Below, one piece after another: positions 1 to 8,931 of a DNA stretch of 64,000 bases. Source of the stretch: Phycisphaerae bacterium (GTDB lineage Bacteria; Planctomycetota; Phycisphaerae; Sedimentisphaerales; Anaerohalosphaeraceae); the NCBI GenBank assembly GCA_014859965.1, contig JACZKQ010000102.1, forward strand, positions 1 to 64,000, in the 5' to 3' direction. The notes under the pieces are model-generated. The model was not told the origin of the DNA, did not search any database, and was given only the letters and a program-made list of their open reading frames with translations. How positions within the stretch are numbered: the first letter of the stretch is position 1; each line of letters starts with the position of its first letter. A program made the translations under genes and the position numbers.

Positions 1-294
1 GGCGGCAATACGCCGCCGCCTCGCACCACGCCCGTTGGCAATTATCCCGCCTGGGGATACGGCATCTGCGACATGGCCGGTAATGTCTATGAGTGGTGCA
101 ATGACTGGTACGCGGCGGACTATTACGCGGTTTCTCCTGCCAATAATCCCGGCGGGCCCGACAGCGGCTCCCTTCGCGTCCTTCGCGGAGGCAATTGGCT
201 GACTATCGCAAACGGCTGCCGTGTTGCTTACCGCTTCAAGAATTCACCCGATGCAAATGGCGACTACGGGTTTCGTCCCGTGCGCGACCTGTAG
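1..294 (+). CDS. SUMF1/FGE-sulfatase-domain protein, C-terminal fragment
   Basis: The reading frame is open from base 1, so the gene starts outside the window and only the last 97 residues are present. They match the end of the formylglycine-generating-enzyme-like (SUMF1) fold: DMAGNVYEWCNDWY, then LRGGNW, then a closing GFRPVR. True formylglycine-generating enzymes carry two copper-binding cysteines just before the RVAAR-like segment. Here the segment reads NGCRVAYR, with only one displaced cysteine, so sulfatase activation is unlikely. A structural or ligand-binding SUMF1 domain, common in Planctomycetota surface or kinase-linked proteins, is more plausible. The product upstream of this domain cannot be known from the window. 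Confidence 0.85.
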   Translation, partial: GGNTPPPRTTPVGNYPAWGYGICDMAGNVYEWCNDWYAADYYAVSPANNPGGPDSGSLRVLRGGNWLTIANGCRVAYRFKNSPDANGDYGFRPVRDL

Positions 295-346
295 CTCGCA
301 TCGCCGGAATCCTCGGGCAAATCCCTGATCCCCTTGCCGCAGCGCA

Positions 347-1084
347 TCACTTCATCAGGTGCTTGGCCATCCTGGGCTCGCGGTGCATGAGTTCCCTGAA
401 ATGATAGATCAACACCTTCTCCACATCGTTGAGCACGGCTTCAGGTGCCGTTACAAGGCCTTTCAGATCGCTCAGCGTTTGCCCGACCGGACACGACAAG
501 CGGGTCTTCTCCGGGAACGCCTGCTCACAGTCCTCGCAGATCAATCCGTTGGCCGATGAGCTGAAATACACTTGCCGCCACGGTGGTTTGAACGGCCGGC
601 GGCAATTGGCACAACCCTTCAGCATCGGCTGAATGCCTGTTTCTTGCAGCAGCGATAATTCGAACAGCACGAGCAGCGCAAGCGATTCGGCACGCCCGCG
701 TGCCTCCTGCACGTCGCTGAGGAACTGGACGAAGATGTCGAATAACTCGGGGTGCGCGTCGGCCTCATGTGTAAGGCCGTCGACCAGTTCTGCCGCCAGC
801 AGCGCACAATGGAGTCCGTAGAGGCTGCTGCGCAGCCCGCGGAAACGCGGCTGCTGCCCGAACTCCGTAAGTGTCGCCAGTTTGCCGCCGGAAGGTGGGG
901 CTTTGAAAACGGCCTGTCCGTATGAAAACACTTCCAACGGGCCCTCGAACGCCGACTTGGCCCTCTTTGCACCCTTGGCGATCGCCCCCAGTTTGCCCGC
1001 GCGGCGGCACAGCAGCGTCACCACCTGAGACGTTTCGCTGTAATCCACAGTACGCAGACAAATGGCCTGGTCTTTGGTCAGCAT
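347..1084 (-). CDS. recO: DNA repair protein RecO
   Basis: RecO promotes RecA loading and strand annealing in the RecFOR recombination pathway. The 245-residue length is normal. The N-terminal OB fold is recognisable (LTKDQAICLRTVDYSETSQV near residues 2-21), and the C-terminal helical part carries a zinc site of two CxxC pairs at about Cys158/161 and Cys183/186. The ATG start lies 3 bases past the stop of the CNNM/CorC gene, so recO looks like the last gene of the long minus-strand run. A RecO zinc ribbon is found in some lineages only, so its retention is worth noting but not unusual. Confidence 0.93.
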   Translation of the reverse strand: MLTKDQAICLRTVDYSETSQVVTLLCRRAGKLGAIAKGAKRAKSAFEGPLEVFSYGQAVFKAPPSGGKLATLTEFGQQPRFRGLRSSLYGLHCALLAAELVDGLTHEADAHPELFDIFVQFLSDVQEARGRAESLALLVLFELSLLQETGIQPMLKGCANCRRPFKPPWRQVYFSSSANGLICEDCEQAFPEKTRLSCPVGQTLSDLKGLVTAPEAVLNDVEKVLIYHFRELMHREPRMAKHLMK

Positions 1085-1087
1085 GCC

Positions 1088-2362
1088 CTATTGGTTTGCT
1101 TTCTCCGAGGGCGACGGCTTTCTGATGCGAAGCCGCTTGATCTGCCGCGCCTCGGCCGCCACCACCGTGAAGTTAATGTTCTCGTAGTCGAATGTCTCCC
1201 CCGTTGTCGGAATATATCCCAGGTGCGAAAACACAAAGCCGCCCACCGTATCGTAGTCCTCGTCCTCGGGAAGATCGATATCGAATTCCTCGTTGAGATC
1301 GTCCACGTACATCCGCGCGTCGATCTCCACCGTCAGTTCGTCAACCCGCTCCATCGCCTCCGGCGGCATCTCTTCATATTCATCCACAATCTCGCCCACC
1401 AGCTCTTCGAGAATGTCCTCGATGGTCACGATGCCCGCGGTGCCGCCGTATTCGTCCAGTACGATGGCGATATGCAGCTTCTGATTCTGAAACTCATGCA
1501 GCAGAACGCGCAGCGGTTTGGTTTCCGGCACGAAGTACGCCTTGCGGATCTTGTCGCGCAGCGAAAACGCGCGCTCATCGGCTCCGATCTCTGCAAGCAA
1601 GTCTTTTGCGTAAACCAGACCAATGATATTGTCGATCGTGCCCTCGTATACCGGTATTCGAGAGTGCCCCGCCTCGGAGATCATCTGCACCACCGCGGAA
1701 AGATCGGTGTTGACCTCTATGGCGTGCACGTCCGTTCGCGGCGTCATGATCTCTTCGGCCGTCGTATCGCTGAGTTCCAGCACGTTCTCGATCATCGCCA
1801 GTTCTTCCTCGTCCACCACCCCTTCCATCCGGCTTTGTTCCACAAAACTCAGAATCTCATCGTGTTTCTCCTCCTGCGTCTCCTCCGGTGAAGATTCCGG
1901 CACACCCGCCAGCCGCCGCACCAGGCTGTCGTGCAGCGCCAACAGGGCCAGGGCGGGGGCGGCCAGCGCCGCCGAAAACGCCAAAACGCGGTGGGTGCGA
2001 ACGAGAATGTTTTCGCACGTATACTTCGCCCAAGAGTGTGGAATGGCGAACGTGAAAACCGCCAGGATACAAACAGCCGCCAGGCAAAACCATGCAAAAT
2101 GCACGCCTTGCGACATGAACAGCCTCGCCAGCACGGCCACAATACCGATGTTGGCGATCAGCCGAAACAACGAACACGTGATGAGCAGCCGTTCGTCGTG
2201 CTCAACCAGTGCATCCAGGTAAGGCTCCTTGTTGCGTGCCTTGAATGCCTCCTGCAGCTTGACATAGGAATACGAACGCAATGCAAGATTATTCAACGAG
2301 TAGAACAGAGAAACCCCCGTCAGCACCGCTAACGTCAAGACCGACCATCCAACTTCATCCAC
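1088..2362 (-). CDS. CNNM/CorC-type membrane protein with CBS pair
   Basis: This 424-residue protein has the layout of the hemolysin C / CorC / CNNM family. About four membrane helices fill the first 150 residues (the DUF21-type region). A CBS-domain pair follows (around EEIMTPRTDVHAIEV to GGTAGIVTIEDILEELVGEI), and then a CorC_HlyC transporter-associated domain ending near residue 410. Family members act in Mg2+ or Co2+ export or in sensing. The frame opens with GTG at 2362, preceded by an AAAGGA ribosome-binding site; no in-frame ATG lies nearby upstream. Pairing with ybeY is common in bacteria. A gap of 76 bases separates it from ybeY. Confidence 0.88.
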   Translation of the reverse strand: MDEVGWSVLTLAVLTGVSLFYSLNNLALRSYSYVKLQEAFKARNKEPYLDALVEHDERLLITCSLFRLIANIGIVAVLARLFMSQGVHFAWFCLAAVCILAVFTFAIPHSWAKYTCENILVRTHRVLAFSAALAAPALALLALHDSLVRRLAGVPESSPEETQEEKHDEILSFVEQSRMEGVVDEEELAMIENVLELSDTTAEEIMTPRTDVHAIEVNTDLSAVVQMISEAGHSRIPVYEGTIDNIIGLVYAKDLLAEIGADERAFSLRDKIRKAYFVPETKPLRVLLHEFQNQKLHIAIVLDEYGGTAGIVTIEDILEELVGEIVDEYEEMPPEAMERVDELTVEIDARMYVDDLNEEFDIDLPEDEDYDTVGGFVFSHLGYIPTTGETFDYENINFTVVAAEARQIKRLRIRKPSPSEKANQ

Positions 2363-2438
2363 TACGTCGTTTCCTTTCGCAATAAACCTTGTTCACGCTG
2401 ATCCGCTCGTTTCAGCTTTCCCCTTTCAGTTCGAAATT

Positions 2439-2909
2439 TCATGCTGGTCCCTCCCCGTACACTTTTCCGTATCCGGCTTCCTCGAGAATGGCATTTTCGG
2501 CGGCATGCATGCGCTCGGCGTCTTCCGGCCGAGCGTCATCAAAGCCCAGGTGGTGCAGCAAACCATGCGTTACGTACAGGGCCAGTTCCGCTGCCGGCGA
2601 ATGGTTTCGCAGGCGACTCTGGCGCACGGCCTCGTCCATGTTGACCACCAACTCGAAACTCGCGGCGCCCGCCTCCGAAAGGTCGAAACTGATCACATCG
2701 GTCGTATGCGGCTCACCCAGGAACTGCTCGTTCACCTGTTGAATCGCCCCGTCGTCCACGATAGCTATGCTCACCGACACAGCCTTCGCACCGAACCGCA
2801 GACACACCGACTCGGCCAATGTTTCAAGCGGCGCCGGATCGACCGGCACGCCCGCACAAGCGATCGTCACCTCCACCTGTATGTCAGCCTTTTCGCCGCG
2901 CGGCTCCAT
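2439..2909 (-). CDS. ybeY: rRNA maturation endonuclease YbeY
   Basis: YbeY is a metal-dependent RNase involved in 16S rRNA 3'-end maturation and ribosome quality control. I chose the ATG at 2909: it is one base past the stop of the HD gene and has a GAGGAAG ribosome-binding site. The frame could extend upstream but has no support there. The product is 156 residues. The metal motif reads HGLLHHLGFDD at residues 115-125. The canonical motif is H-x3-H-x5-H, so the third ligand position is Asp125 here rather than His. The phoH-HD-ybeY order is the classic bacterial neighbourhood, which supports the assignment. Confidence 0.9.
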   Translation of the reverse strand: MEPRGEKADIQVEVTIACAGVPVDPAPLETLAESVCLRFGAKAVSVSIAIVDDGAIQQVNEQFLGEPHTTDVISFDLSEAGAASFELVVNMDEAVRQSRLRNHSPAAELALYVTHGLLHHLGFDDARPEDAERMHAAENAILEEAGYGKVYGEGPA

Positions 2910-2910
2910 G

Positions 2911-4470
2911 TTACTTCCTCCCCGCCACCGCCGGATGTTTGCTGCTGTCGTCGACGGGTTCCGTCGGCGACTTCGGGTATGCAACGCGGCCGTGATAGTG
3001 TGCAGCCAGCGATTTGGAGATACTGTTTTCGATCGTGCTCAACTCACGCAGCGTCAGGTCGCATTCATCGAACTGCCCGTCCTGAAGGCGCTTCATCGCC
3101 ATGTTGTGCACGATCACCTCGATGCGCATCGGCGTCAGTTCCGTCATCGAACGCACGGCGCTTTCCACCGTATCGACTAACATGACAATCGCCGCCTCTT
3201 TGGTCTTTGGCTTCGGGCCCGGGTACCTGAATTCGGTCTCCGAGACGGGCGTGTCGCGGTCGGCCTGCTTTTTGCGTGCTTCATGGTAGAAATATTCGAT
3301 CAGCGTCGTGCCGTGATGCGTTTCGATGAACTGCCTCAGCACGCTCGGCAACCCGAACTCCTTGGCGATCTCAATGCCGTCCTTGACGTGTCCAACAATC
3401 ACCAGTTGGCTCATCGCCGGCGATAACTGCTCGTGCCGGCTCACCGACCCCATCTGGTTTTCAATAAAATAAGGCGGCTTGTTCACCTTGCCGATATCAT
3501 GGTAGTAAGCGCCCACACGGGACAGCAGGCCGTTGGCCCCGATCGCCTCGGCGGCCGCTTCGGCTATCGAACCGATCAGCAGACTGTGACTGAATGTCCC
3601 CGGCGCATCCATCGCAAGCTTTCGCAGCAGCGGCTGATTCGCATCGCTGTAATCCATCAGCGTCATGCTTGTGGCGATTCCGAACACCCGCTCGATCATC
3701 GGCAGAAAGCCCTGAAGCACCACGCCCACCACGAACGTAATGCCGCCGGCCCAGCCGGATGTCTTGAACAGGAGCGGCATAGGACGCTGGCGCAGAATGC
3801 CAAGGCACATCGTGACCGCAAAAACTACAACGGTCGCAAGAGTGGCCACCTCGATGATTTTCATCCGGGTGCGAATCTCCTTGAGCGAAAAACAGCACGT
3901 CAGCGACCCCACCAGCATAATCAACATCAGTTCAATCGTCGCGGCGCCGTCCAGCGTGTAAAAAATAAGGCTCGCCAGCGCCGCGTAAAACATGGTCAAG
4001 CCGATGGCGAATCGCTGATCATAGGCGATCGTCAGCACAATCGCGCAGGTCACGGCGGTGCCCGTCGCAAGATACGTCATCCCCCGGTCCATCGAGATGA
4101 ACTTTGTTATCGCCAGCAATACCAGAAAGAGGCCAGCCAAAGCCATTGTACGCGTCGGTCGACGCATAATTCTCGGCTGATAGTGGCCCACGTACAGCGC
4201 CGTCGCCGTACAGATAACCAGGATGACTCCGCCTACAGCGGCGATCTGGGGCCAGGGCTTAAACATCGGAACCGACGGGTCAAACAGTTTGCCGCCGGCC
4301 GCGTCGAGGCTCAGTACCGCTGTCGATGCGGCGATGAAGACAAACATGACCACCAGTGCTACAGGCAGCGTGCTGTTGGCGAACGCCGTCACCCGCGCAA
4401 AGCGCTCCGGCGACATTGTCCTGCGCACGTGCGCACGACGCGCACTGACTTTTTTCTTCTTCAGAGCCAT
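2911..4470 (-). CDS. 7TM-HD family phosphohydrolase (PgpH-like)
   Basis: The 519-residue protein begins with a lysine-rich cytoplasmic tail and one helix (about 32-54). It then has a short loop of some 25 residues, a block of further membrane helices up to about residue 265, and a cytoplasmic HD domain with YYHDIGK and a downstream HHGTTLIEYF. Such HD domains in the PgpH branch hydrolyse cyclic di-AMP. Typical PgpH proteins are about 700 residues, because a large extracellular 7TMR-HDED domain sits between helices 1 and 2; here that domain is missing. The start ATG overlaps the phoH stop by one base (TAATG), so the two are translationally coupled. Confidence 0.87.
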   Translation of the reverse strand: MALKKKKVSARRAHVRRTMSPERFARVTAFANSTLPVALVVMFVFIAASTAVLSLDAAGGKLFDPSVPMFKPWPQIAAVGGVILVICTATALYVGHYQPRIMRRPTRTMALAGLFLVLLAITKFISMDRGMTYLATGTAVTCAIVLTIAYDQRFAIGLTMFYAALASLIFYTLDGAATIELMLIMLVGSLTCCFSLKEIRTRMKIIEVATLATVVVFAVTMCLGILRQRPMPLLFKTSGWAGGITFVVGVVLQGFLPMIERVFGIATSMTLMDYSDANQPLLRKLAMDAPGTFSHSLLIGSIAEAAAEAIGANGLLSRVGAYYHDIGKVNKPPYFIENQMGSVSRHEQLSPAMSQLVIVGHVKDGIEIAKEFGLPSVLRQFIETHHGTTLIEYFYHEARKKQADRDTPVSETEFRYPGPKPKTKEAAIVMLVDTVESAVRSMTELTPMRIEVIVHNMAMKRLQDGQFDECDLTLRELSTIENSISKSLAAHYHGRVAYPKSPTEPVDDSSKHPAVAGRK

Positions 4471-5417
4471 TATTCGGACCGGGCCTTCTTGCGTTTCTCA
4501 TAGGCGTTGACGATGTTCTGCACCAGCCGATGCCGCACGATGTCGGCCTCGTCCAACTCCGTGAAACCAATGCCCGGGATGCCCTCCAGCGTCCGGATCG
4601 CGTCCATCATACCACTGGTCTGGCCGCGCTCGAGGTCCACCTGCGTCACATCTCCCGTGATGATCATCTTCGAACCCCGCCCCATTCTCGTCAGAAACAT
4701 GAGCATCTGCGTGGGCGAGGTGTTCTGGGCCTCGTCGCAGATAATCGCCGCCTCATTGAGGGTACGGCCGCGCATAAACGCAAGCGGGATCACCTCGATG
4801 ATGTCCATCTCGATGAACTTGCGCATCTGATCGAACTCCATCATATCCTCAAGGCTGTCAAAGAGCGGCCGAAGATACGGATTGACCTTTGCCTGCATAT
4901 CGCCCGGCAGAAATCCAAGCCGCTCACCTGCTTCGACCGCCGGCCTGGCCAGTACGATCTTTCGGATCTGGCGTTTCTTCAGCATTGCCACTGTCATCGC
5001 CACAGCCAGGTAGGTCTTGCCGGTGCCGGCCGGCCCCAGGCAGAATGTGAGGTCATTGGCCAGCATCGTCTCGACGTATCGCAACTGGCCCTTTGTAAAC
5101 GGCTCGATAACGCCCTTGTGCGAGTACACCGACAAAATCCCACCGCGGCTGGGCTCCACCGCGTTGCGCACCTGTTCGATCATCTCTCGAACATCGGTTT
5201 CGCTAAGCCGGCCGCGTTGAATCAGCCGCCTCTGCATCCGGTCAATCACCTCCGCGGCCGCCTTTACTTCGTCGTCCGGACCGCTCACGATCACGTTGCC
5301 GTCGCGTCCGGAGATCGAAACGCCCATCGCGTCCCGTAAAAGGCGCAGGTGCCTGTCGGCCGGCCCAAATAACTCAAGGCTCTGCGTATCCGACTCAAAT
5401 GTGATCTTTATTTCCAC
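4470..5417 (-). CDS. phoH: PhoH-like ATPase
   Basis: PhoH is a cytoplasmic P-loop ATPase with predicted RNA-linked roles. It is usually encoded beside ybeY, as here. The 315 residues include an N-terminal KH-like region, the Walker A motif GPAGTGKTYLA, an IICDEAQN Walker B motif and the family segment ITGDVTQVDL. The start is GTG at 5417 with GGGAAC upstream; no better ATG is in frame. It lies 12 bases downstream of cdsA and overlaps the HD gene by one base. Confidence 0.92.
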   Translation of the reverse strand: MEIKITFESDTQSLELFGPADRHLRLLRDAMGVSISGRDGNVIVSGPDDEVKAAAEVIDRMQRRLIQRGRLSETDVREMIEQVRNAVEPSRGGILSVYSHKGVIEPFTKGQLRYVETMLANDLTFCLGPAGTGKTYLAVAMTVAMLKKRQIRKIVLARPAVEAGERLGFLPGDMQAKVNPYLRPLFDSLEDMMEFDQMRKFIEMDIIEVIPLAFMRGRTLNEAAIICDEAQNTSPTQMLMFLTRMGRGSKMIITGDVTQVDLERGQTSGMMDAIRTLEGIPGIGFTELDEADIVRHRLVQNIVNAYEKRKKARSE

Positions 5418-5429
5418 TTCCAGTTCCCG

Positions 5430-6302
5430 TTACCTGCAAACGACCAACGACAAGAATAAGTACGCCACCGGCGCCGTACAGAGCAATGAATCCGCTATAT
5501 CCAATACGCCGCCGAAGCCGGGTATGTTGGACGAAGAATCCTTCCGTCCGGCATCGCGTTTCAACATGGATTCGACCAAATCGCTCAACTGGCCGAGAAA
5601 GGCGAACACACCGCCGAACAGCATTGCGTGAGGCCAGGGCATTATATCACAAAAGACCGAGAAGCACACGGCCGTAACCGCAGCGAGGATGATTCCGCCC
5701 GCCAGGCCTTCCCACGTCTTGCCGGGGCTGATCCTCGGGGCAAACTTGTGCTTTCCAAACATCTTGCCTGCTGCATAAGCACCTGTATCGGCAGACTTTA
5801 CGGTGAATATGAACATCAAAAGGGCCCAGGGCCCGAATGCCACACGAATTCCCAACACAAAACTGCTCAAAAAGCCCAGGTAGAAGATGCTCAGGTAAGT
5901 TACGCTGGTGTTTACAATGGCGCCGGTGGTCCCAAAAAAAACGGCCTGGTAAAGGAATATCGCCAGCAACAGAAAGGCCGCCGCAAACAGCTGATATTGG
6001 AGCCCGAACACCGCCGGCTCGGCACTCATCTGCATCCAGTACCAGGTGGTCGCCAATATGACAGAGCCGCAGATCGCCAGAGGCGTAAACACCTTCGCCT
6101 CTTTCTGGGCCGCCAAGGCCCTCATTTCCGGCACCGCCAGTAGGTTCACCACCGCGATGAGAAAGCAGAAAATGCTGGCCTGAATCGGCTTGTCGTCCTC
6201 GCCGGCCGCGGTGATCGAGCCGTCCAGCCGTCCGTCGACCAAAATCAGGCCGACAAAGAACAGAATCATCAATGTCCCGAAAAGAAGTCTATATTTCAGC
6301 AT
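5430..6302 (-). CDS. cdsA: Phosphatidate cytidylyltransferase
   Basis: CdsA makes CDP-diacylglycerol from phosphatidic acid and CTP, the branch point for bacterial phospholipids. The 290-residue protein is a polytopic membrane protein. The C-terminal signature is present (SPGKTWEGLAGG, then MLKRDAGRKDSSSNIPG) but ends FGGVLDIADS where most enzymes have HGGxxDRxDS. The aspartates are kept, so this looks like a lineage variant rather than a dead enzyme. It sits 15 bases after uppS, a pairing that is widely conserved. Confidence 0.9.
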   Translation of the reverse strand: MLKYRLLFGTLMILFFVGLILVDGRLDGSITAAGEDDKPIQASIFCFLIAVVNLLAVPEMRALAAQKEAKVFTPLAICGSVILATTWYWMQMSAEPAVFGLQYQLFAAAFLLLAIFLYQAVFFGTTGAIVNTSVTYLSIFYLGFLSSFVLGIRVAFGPWALLMFIFTVKSADTGAYAAGKMFGKHKFAPRISPGKTWEGLAGGIILAAVTAVCFSVFCDIMPWPHAMLFGGVFAFLGQLSDLVESMLKRDAGRKDSSSNIPGFGGVLDIADSLLCTAPVAYLFLSLVVCR

Positions 6303-6317
6303 GAGTCAGGCGTTCTG

Positions 6318-7091
6318 TCAGTTGGTTTCTGATTTGACATCCCCAAAGCGGCGCGTCCGCCGGCTGTAGGCGCAAACCGCCGCATCCATATCGGCCGTGG
6401 TGAAATCCGGCCAGAGCGTCTCGGTCACGTAAAATTCCGCATACGAAATCTGCCATAGAAGAAAATTGCTGATTCGCAACTCGCCCGACGTGCGTATCAG
6501 CAGGTCCGGGTCCGGCAGGCCCGCCGTATACAGATGATTCGAAACACATGCCTCGTCGATGTCCTCGATTTCGAGCCGCCCGGCCTTATAATCCCGGGCA
6601 ATCTGGATCGCTGCATCCGCAATCTCTGTGCGGGCGCCGTAGTTCAGCGCCAGCCCGAGCGCCATGCCGGTATTTGGCGCCGTCATTGCCACCGTTTCAG
6701 CCAGCGCGGTCGTCACGTTGTCCGGAAGCCGCGCCGTCCGCCCCAAGTGCACCAGCCGCACGTTATTGTCCATCAGTTTCGGTCTTATCTCCTCCAGATA
6801 CCGCGAATACAGGTACATCAGAAATTCGACTTCCTCCGCTGGCCGTTTCCAGTTCTGCATACTGAACGAGTACAGCGTCAGGCACTCAATTCCAATATCG
6901 ACGCAGTACATCGCAATCTTTTCGACTGTTTTGGCTCCCTCGCTGTGACCTTCGAAGCGCCGCAGGCCCCGGTTCTGCGCCCACCGTCCGTTTCCGTCCA
7001 TGATGACGGCCACATGACGAGGAAAACTTTCCGGCTGCAGACCCAAGCGTTCCGCCGCCTGACGACGTTTTTCTTCGAAACTCCCAGCCAA
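6318..7091 (-). CDS. uppS: Isoprenyl (undecaprenyl) diphosphate synthase
   Basis: This cis-prenyltransferase makes the C55 lipid carrier for cell-wall and surface polysaccharides. The 257 residues hold the substrate motif VAVIMDGNGRWAQNRG (with the catalytic Asp), SFSMQNWKRP, and the late motif RTSGELRISNFLLW. The frame begins with TTG at 7091, four bases after the purA stop, with a well placed GAGGAT ribosome-binding site. The first in-frame ATG would cut into the catalytic motif, so the TTG start is likely real. Confidence 0.92.
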   Translation of the reverse strand: MAGSFEEKRRQAAERLGLQPESFPRHVAVIMDGNGRWAQNRGLRRFEGHSEGAKTVEKIAMYCVDIGIECLTLYSFSMQNWKRPAEEVEFLMYLYSRYLEEIRPKLMDNNVRLVHLGRTARLPDNVTTALAETVAMTAPNTGMALGLALNYGARTEIADAAIQIARDYKAGRLEIEDIDEACVSNHLYTAGLPDPDLLIRTSGELRISNFLLWQISYAEFYVTETLWPDFTTADMDAAVCAYSRRTRRFGDVKSETN

Positions 7092-7095
7092 GTCG

Positions 7096-8373
7096 CTATC
7101 CTCTGAAAATCACTTCACTGCGCTTGGGCCCGACGCCGACAAGGCTGATCGGAACCTTCACGAGCTTTTCGACCGCCAGAACGTAGGCCTTTGCGGTTTC
7201 CGGCAGGTCATTGAAGTCTCTGATGTGAGAGAGATCCCCCTCCCAGCCGTCCACCGTCTCGTAAACACATTCGGCCGCGGCGAGTTCCGACGCATCGCAC
7301 GGGAAAAATGTTGTTTCATCACCCGCAATGCGGTATGAGCGGCAGATCTTCAGTTCCTTGAGACCCGCCAACGTATCCAGGTGCATCATAGCTATTTCGT
7401 CGATGCCGCCAATGCGTGCACTGTACGAGACCGCCACCGCATCGAACCACCCACAGCGTCTCGGCCGACCCGTCGTCGTGCCGTATTCGTGGCCCTTCTC
7501 GCGGATCAGATCGCCGATTGCGTTGTCCTGCTCCGACGGGAACGGCCCGGCCCCGACCCGCGTGCTGTACGCCTTGACCAGACCGATGAACTTGCCGACC
7601 ATCTTCGCCGGCACGCCGCAGCCGGCGCCCAACCCCAGCGCACTGGCATTTGAGCTGGTCACAAACGGGAACGTGCCGTGATCCAGGTCCAGCAGGGCGC
7701 CCTGGGCCCCTTCGAAGAGCACGCGCTTGCCCGCGTCCATCGACTCGTGCAAATACCGCGTCGTATTGGTTACGCAACAGCTCAAGCGGTCCGCATAATG
7801 ACGGCACTTCTCAAAAATGACGTCCAATCGCATCGGCTCGGCGCCGTACAAGGCATGGAAGACCGTGTTCTTATACGTGACGATCTTTTCTAATTTGTCG
7901 TGCAGCGCATCCATGTCGCGAAAATCGGCCATGCGCACGGCGTAACTTCGCCCGCTCTTGTCCGCATAGCAGGGGCCGATCCCCCGCGCCGTCGTGCCTA
8001 TTTTGTCGCGGCCCAGTGCTGTTTCGCGCAACTGATCCTCTGCTTTGTGGTAGTCCAGAACCACGTGCGCATTTTCACTGATCAGCAGCCGGCTCAAAAT
8101 ATCGATACCGCGTTTGGCCAGGCCGTCGATCTCCCCCAGCAGCACCTCGGGATCGACCACCACCCCATTTGCGATAACACACGTCGTGCCGGGCCGCACC
8201 GCCCCGCTGGGCATAAGATGCAGGGCAAACCGCTCGTCGCCGATAATGACCGTGTGCCCCGCGTTGGCGCCGCCGCCGTAGCGCACGACGATATCGCTGT
8301 TGGCGGCAAGAATGTCGACCACCTTGCCCTTGCCTTCGTCACCCCACTGAAGTCCGACTACGCAACAATTCAT
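7096..8373 (-). CDS. purA: Adenylosuccinate synthetase
   Basis: PurA converts IMP, aspartate and GTP to adenylosuccinate, the first step to AMP. The 425-residue length is standard. The N terminus has the GTP-binding loop GLQWGDEGKGKVVD, followed by NAGHTV, GTTARGIGPCYADK and the GTTTGRPRRCGWFD stretch of the active site. It opens the purA-uppS-cdsA run and follows an uncharacterised membrane-protein gene by 35 bases. There is no sign of damage. Confidence 0.96.
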   Translation of the reverse strand: MNCCVVGLQWGDEGKGKVVDILAANSDIVVRYGGGANAGHTVIIGDERFALHLMPSGAVRPGTTCVIANGVVVDPEVLLGEIDGLAKRGIDILSRLLISENAHVVLDYHKAEDQLRETALGRDKIGTTARGIGPCYADKSGRSYAVRMADFRDMDALHDKLEKIVTYKNTVFHALYGAEPMRLDVIFEKCRHYADRLSCCVTNTTRYLHESMDAGKRVLFEGAQGALLDLDHGTFPFVTSSNASALGLGAGCGVPAKMVGKFIGLVKAYSTRVGAGPFPSEQDNAIGDLIREKGHEYGTTTGRPRRCGWFDAVAVSYSARIGGIDEIAMMHLDTLAGLKELKICRSYRIAGDETTFFPCDASELAAAECVYETVDGWEGDLSHIRDFNDLPETAKAYVLAVEKLVKVPISLVGVGPKRSEVIFRG

Positions 8374-8408
8374 TACTCTGCGGAACCTTTCAACAACATA
8401 CCCCCGTT

Positions 8409-8906
8409 TCAGGCGCTTTGCCCGGTAATCTTCGCCGTCAACACATCCAGAATCGCCGGCATATTGTCGTACGCCCGCGAAGTGAGTCTCAGATTGGCCT
8501 CAGCCCCGCGGTCGGTCTTATAGGTAACCACAAAAAAACCCTTCGAATCGAAATGTGTCTTGTCGATCTGTTCGATCCGGTCATATGCTATGGTTTTGCC
8601 GTTGGGCAGGATCAGCGCCTCATCGCCGGCCGTGATCCTGCGGCCCCTGACCATGACCAGTCGCACCGCCAGCAATGCCGCGATCACCGCGAACACCGGC
8701 GGCAAACTCCGGTTCAACTGCATGGTGCCGTCGGGCACGCCGTCGTTGTCCAGCACGTGTTCCTTGTAGAACGACTGACGCATCGACCATTCATACTGGC
8801 TCAAATAGCCGTCATAGGCGAACAAAATACCGAATACCACCAACACGGCGATTCCGATGCGGTAATTATCCTTCTTGTACTTACTCAGCGGTGCTTCTAC
8901 GGCCAT
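8409..8906 (-). CDS. Uncharacterised two-helix membrane protein
   Basis: I do not recognise this 165-residue protein. It has a hydrophobic helix at about residues 17-36, a hydrophilic loop of some 30 residues, a second helix near 70-88, and a soluble C-terminal domain (RRITAGDEALILPNGKTIA onwards) that resembles a small beta-rich PH-like module. The start at 8906 is favoured by GGGAGAG seven bases upstream; an upstream in-frame alternative at 8957 would overlap the preceding gene. It sits between an uncharacterised gene and purA in what looks like one transcript. Confidence 0.7.
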   Translation of the reverse strand: MAVEAPLSKYKKDNYRIGIAVLVVFGILFAYDGYLSQYEWSMRQSFYKEHVLDNDGVPDGTMQLNRSLPPVFAVIAALLAVRLVMVRGRRITAGDEALILPNGKTIAYDRIEQIDKTHFDSKGFFVVTYKTDRGAEANLRLTSRAYDNMPAILDVLTAKITGQSA

Positions 8907-8931
8907 GGTCTCTCTCCCTTCGGATGTGTGA

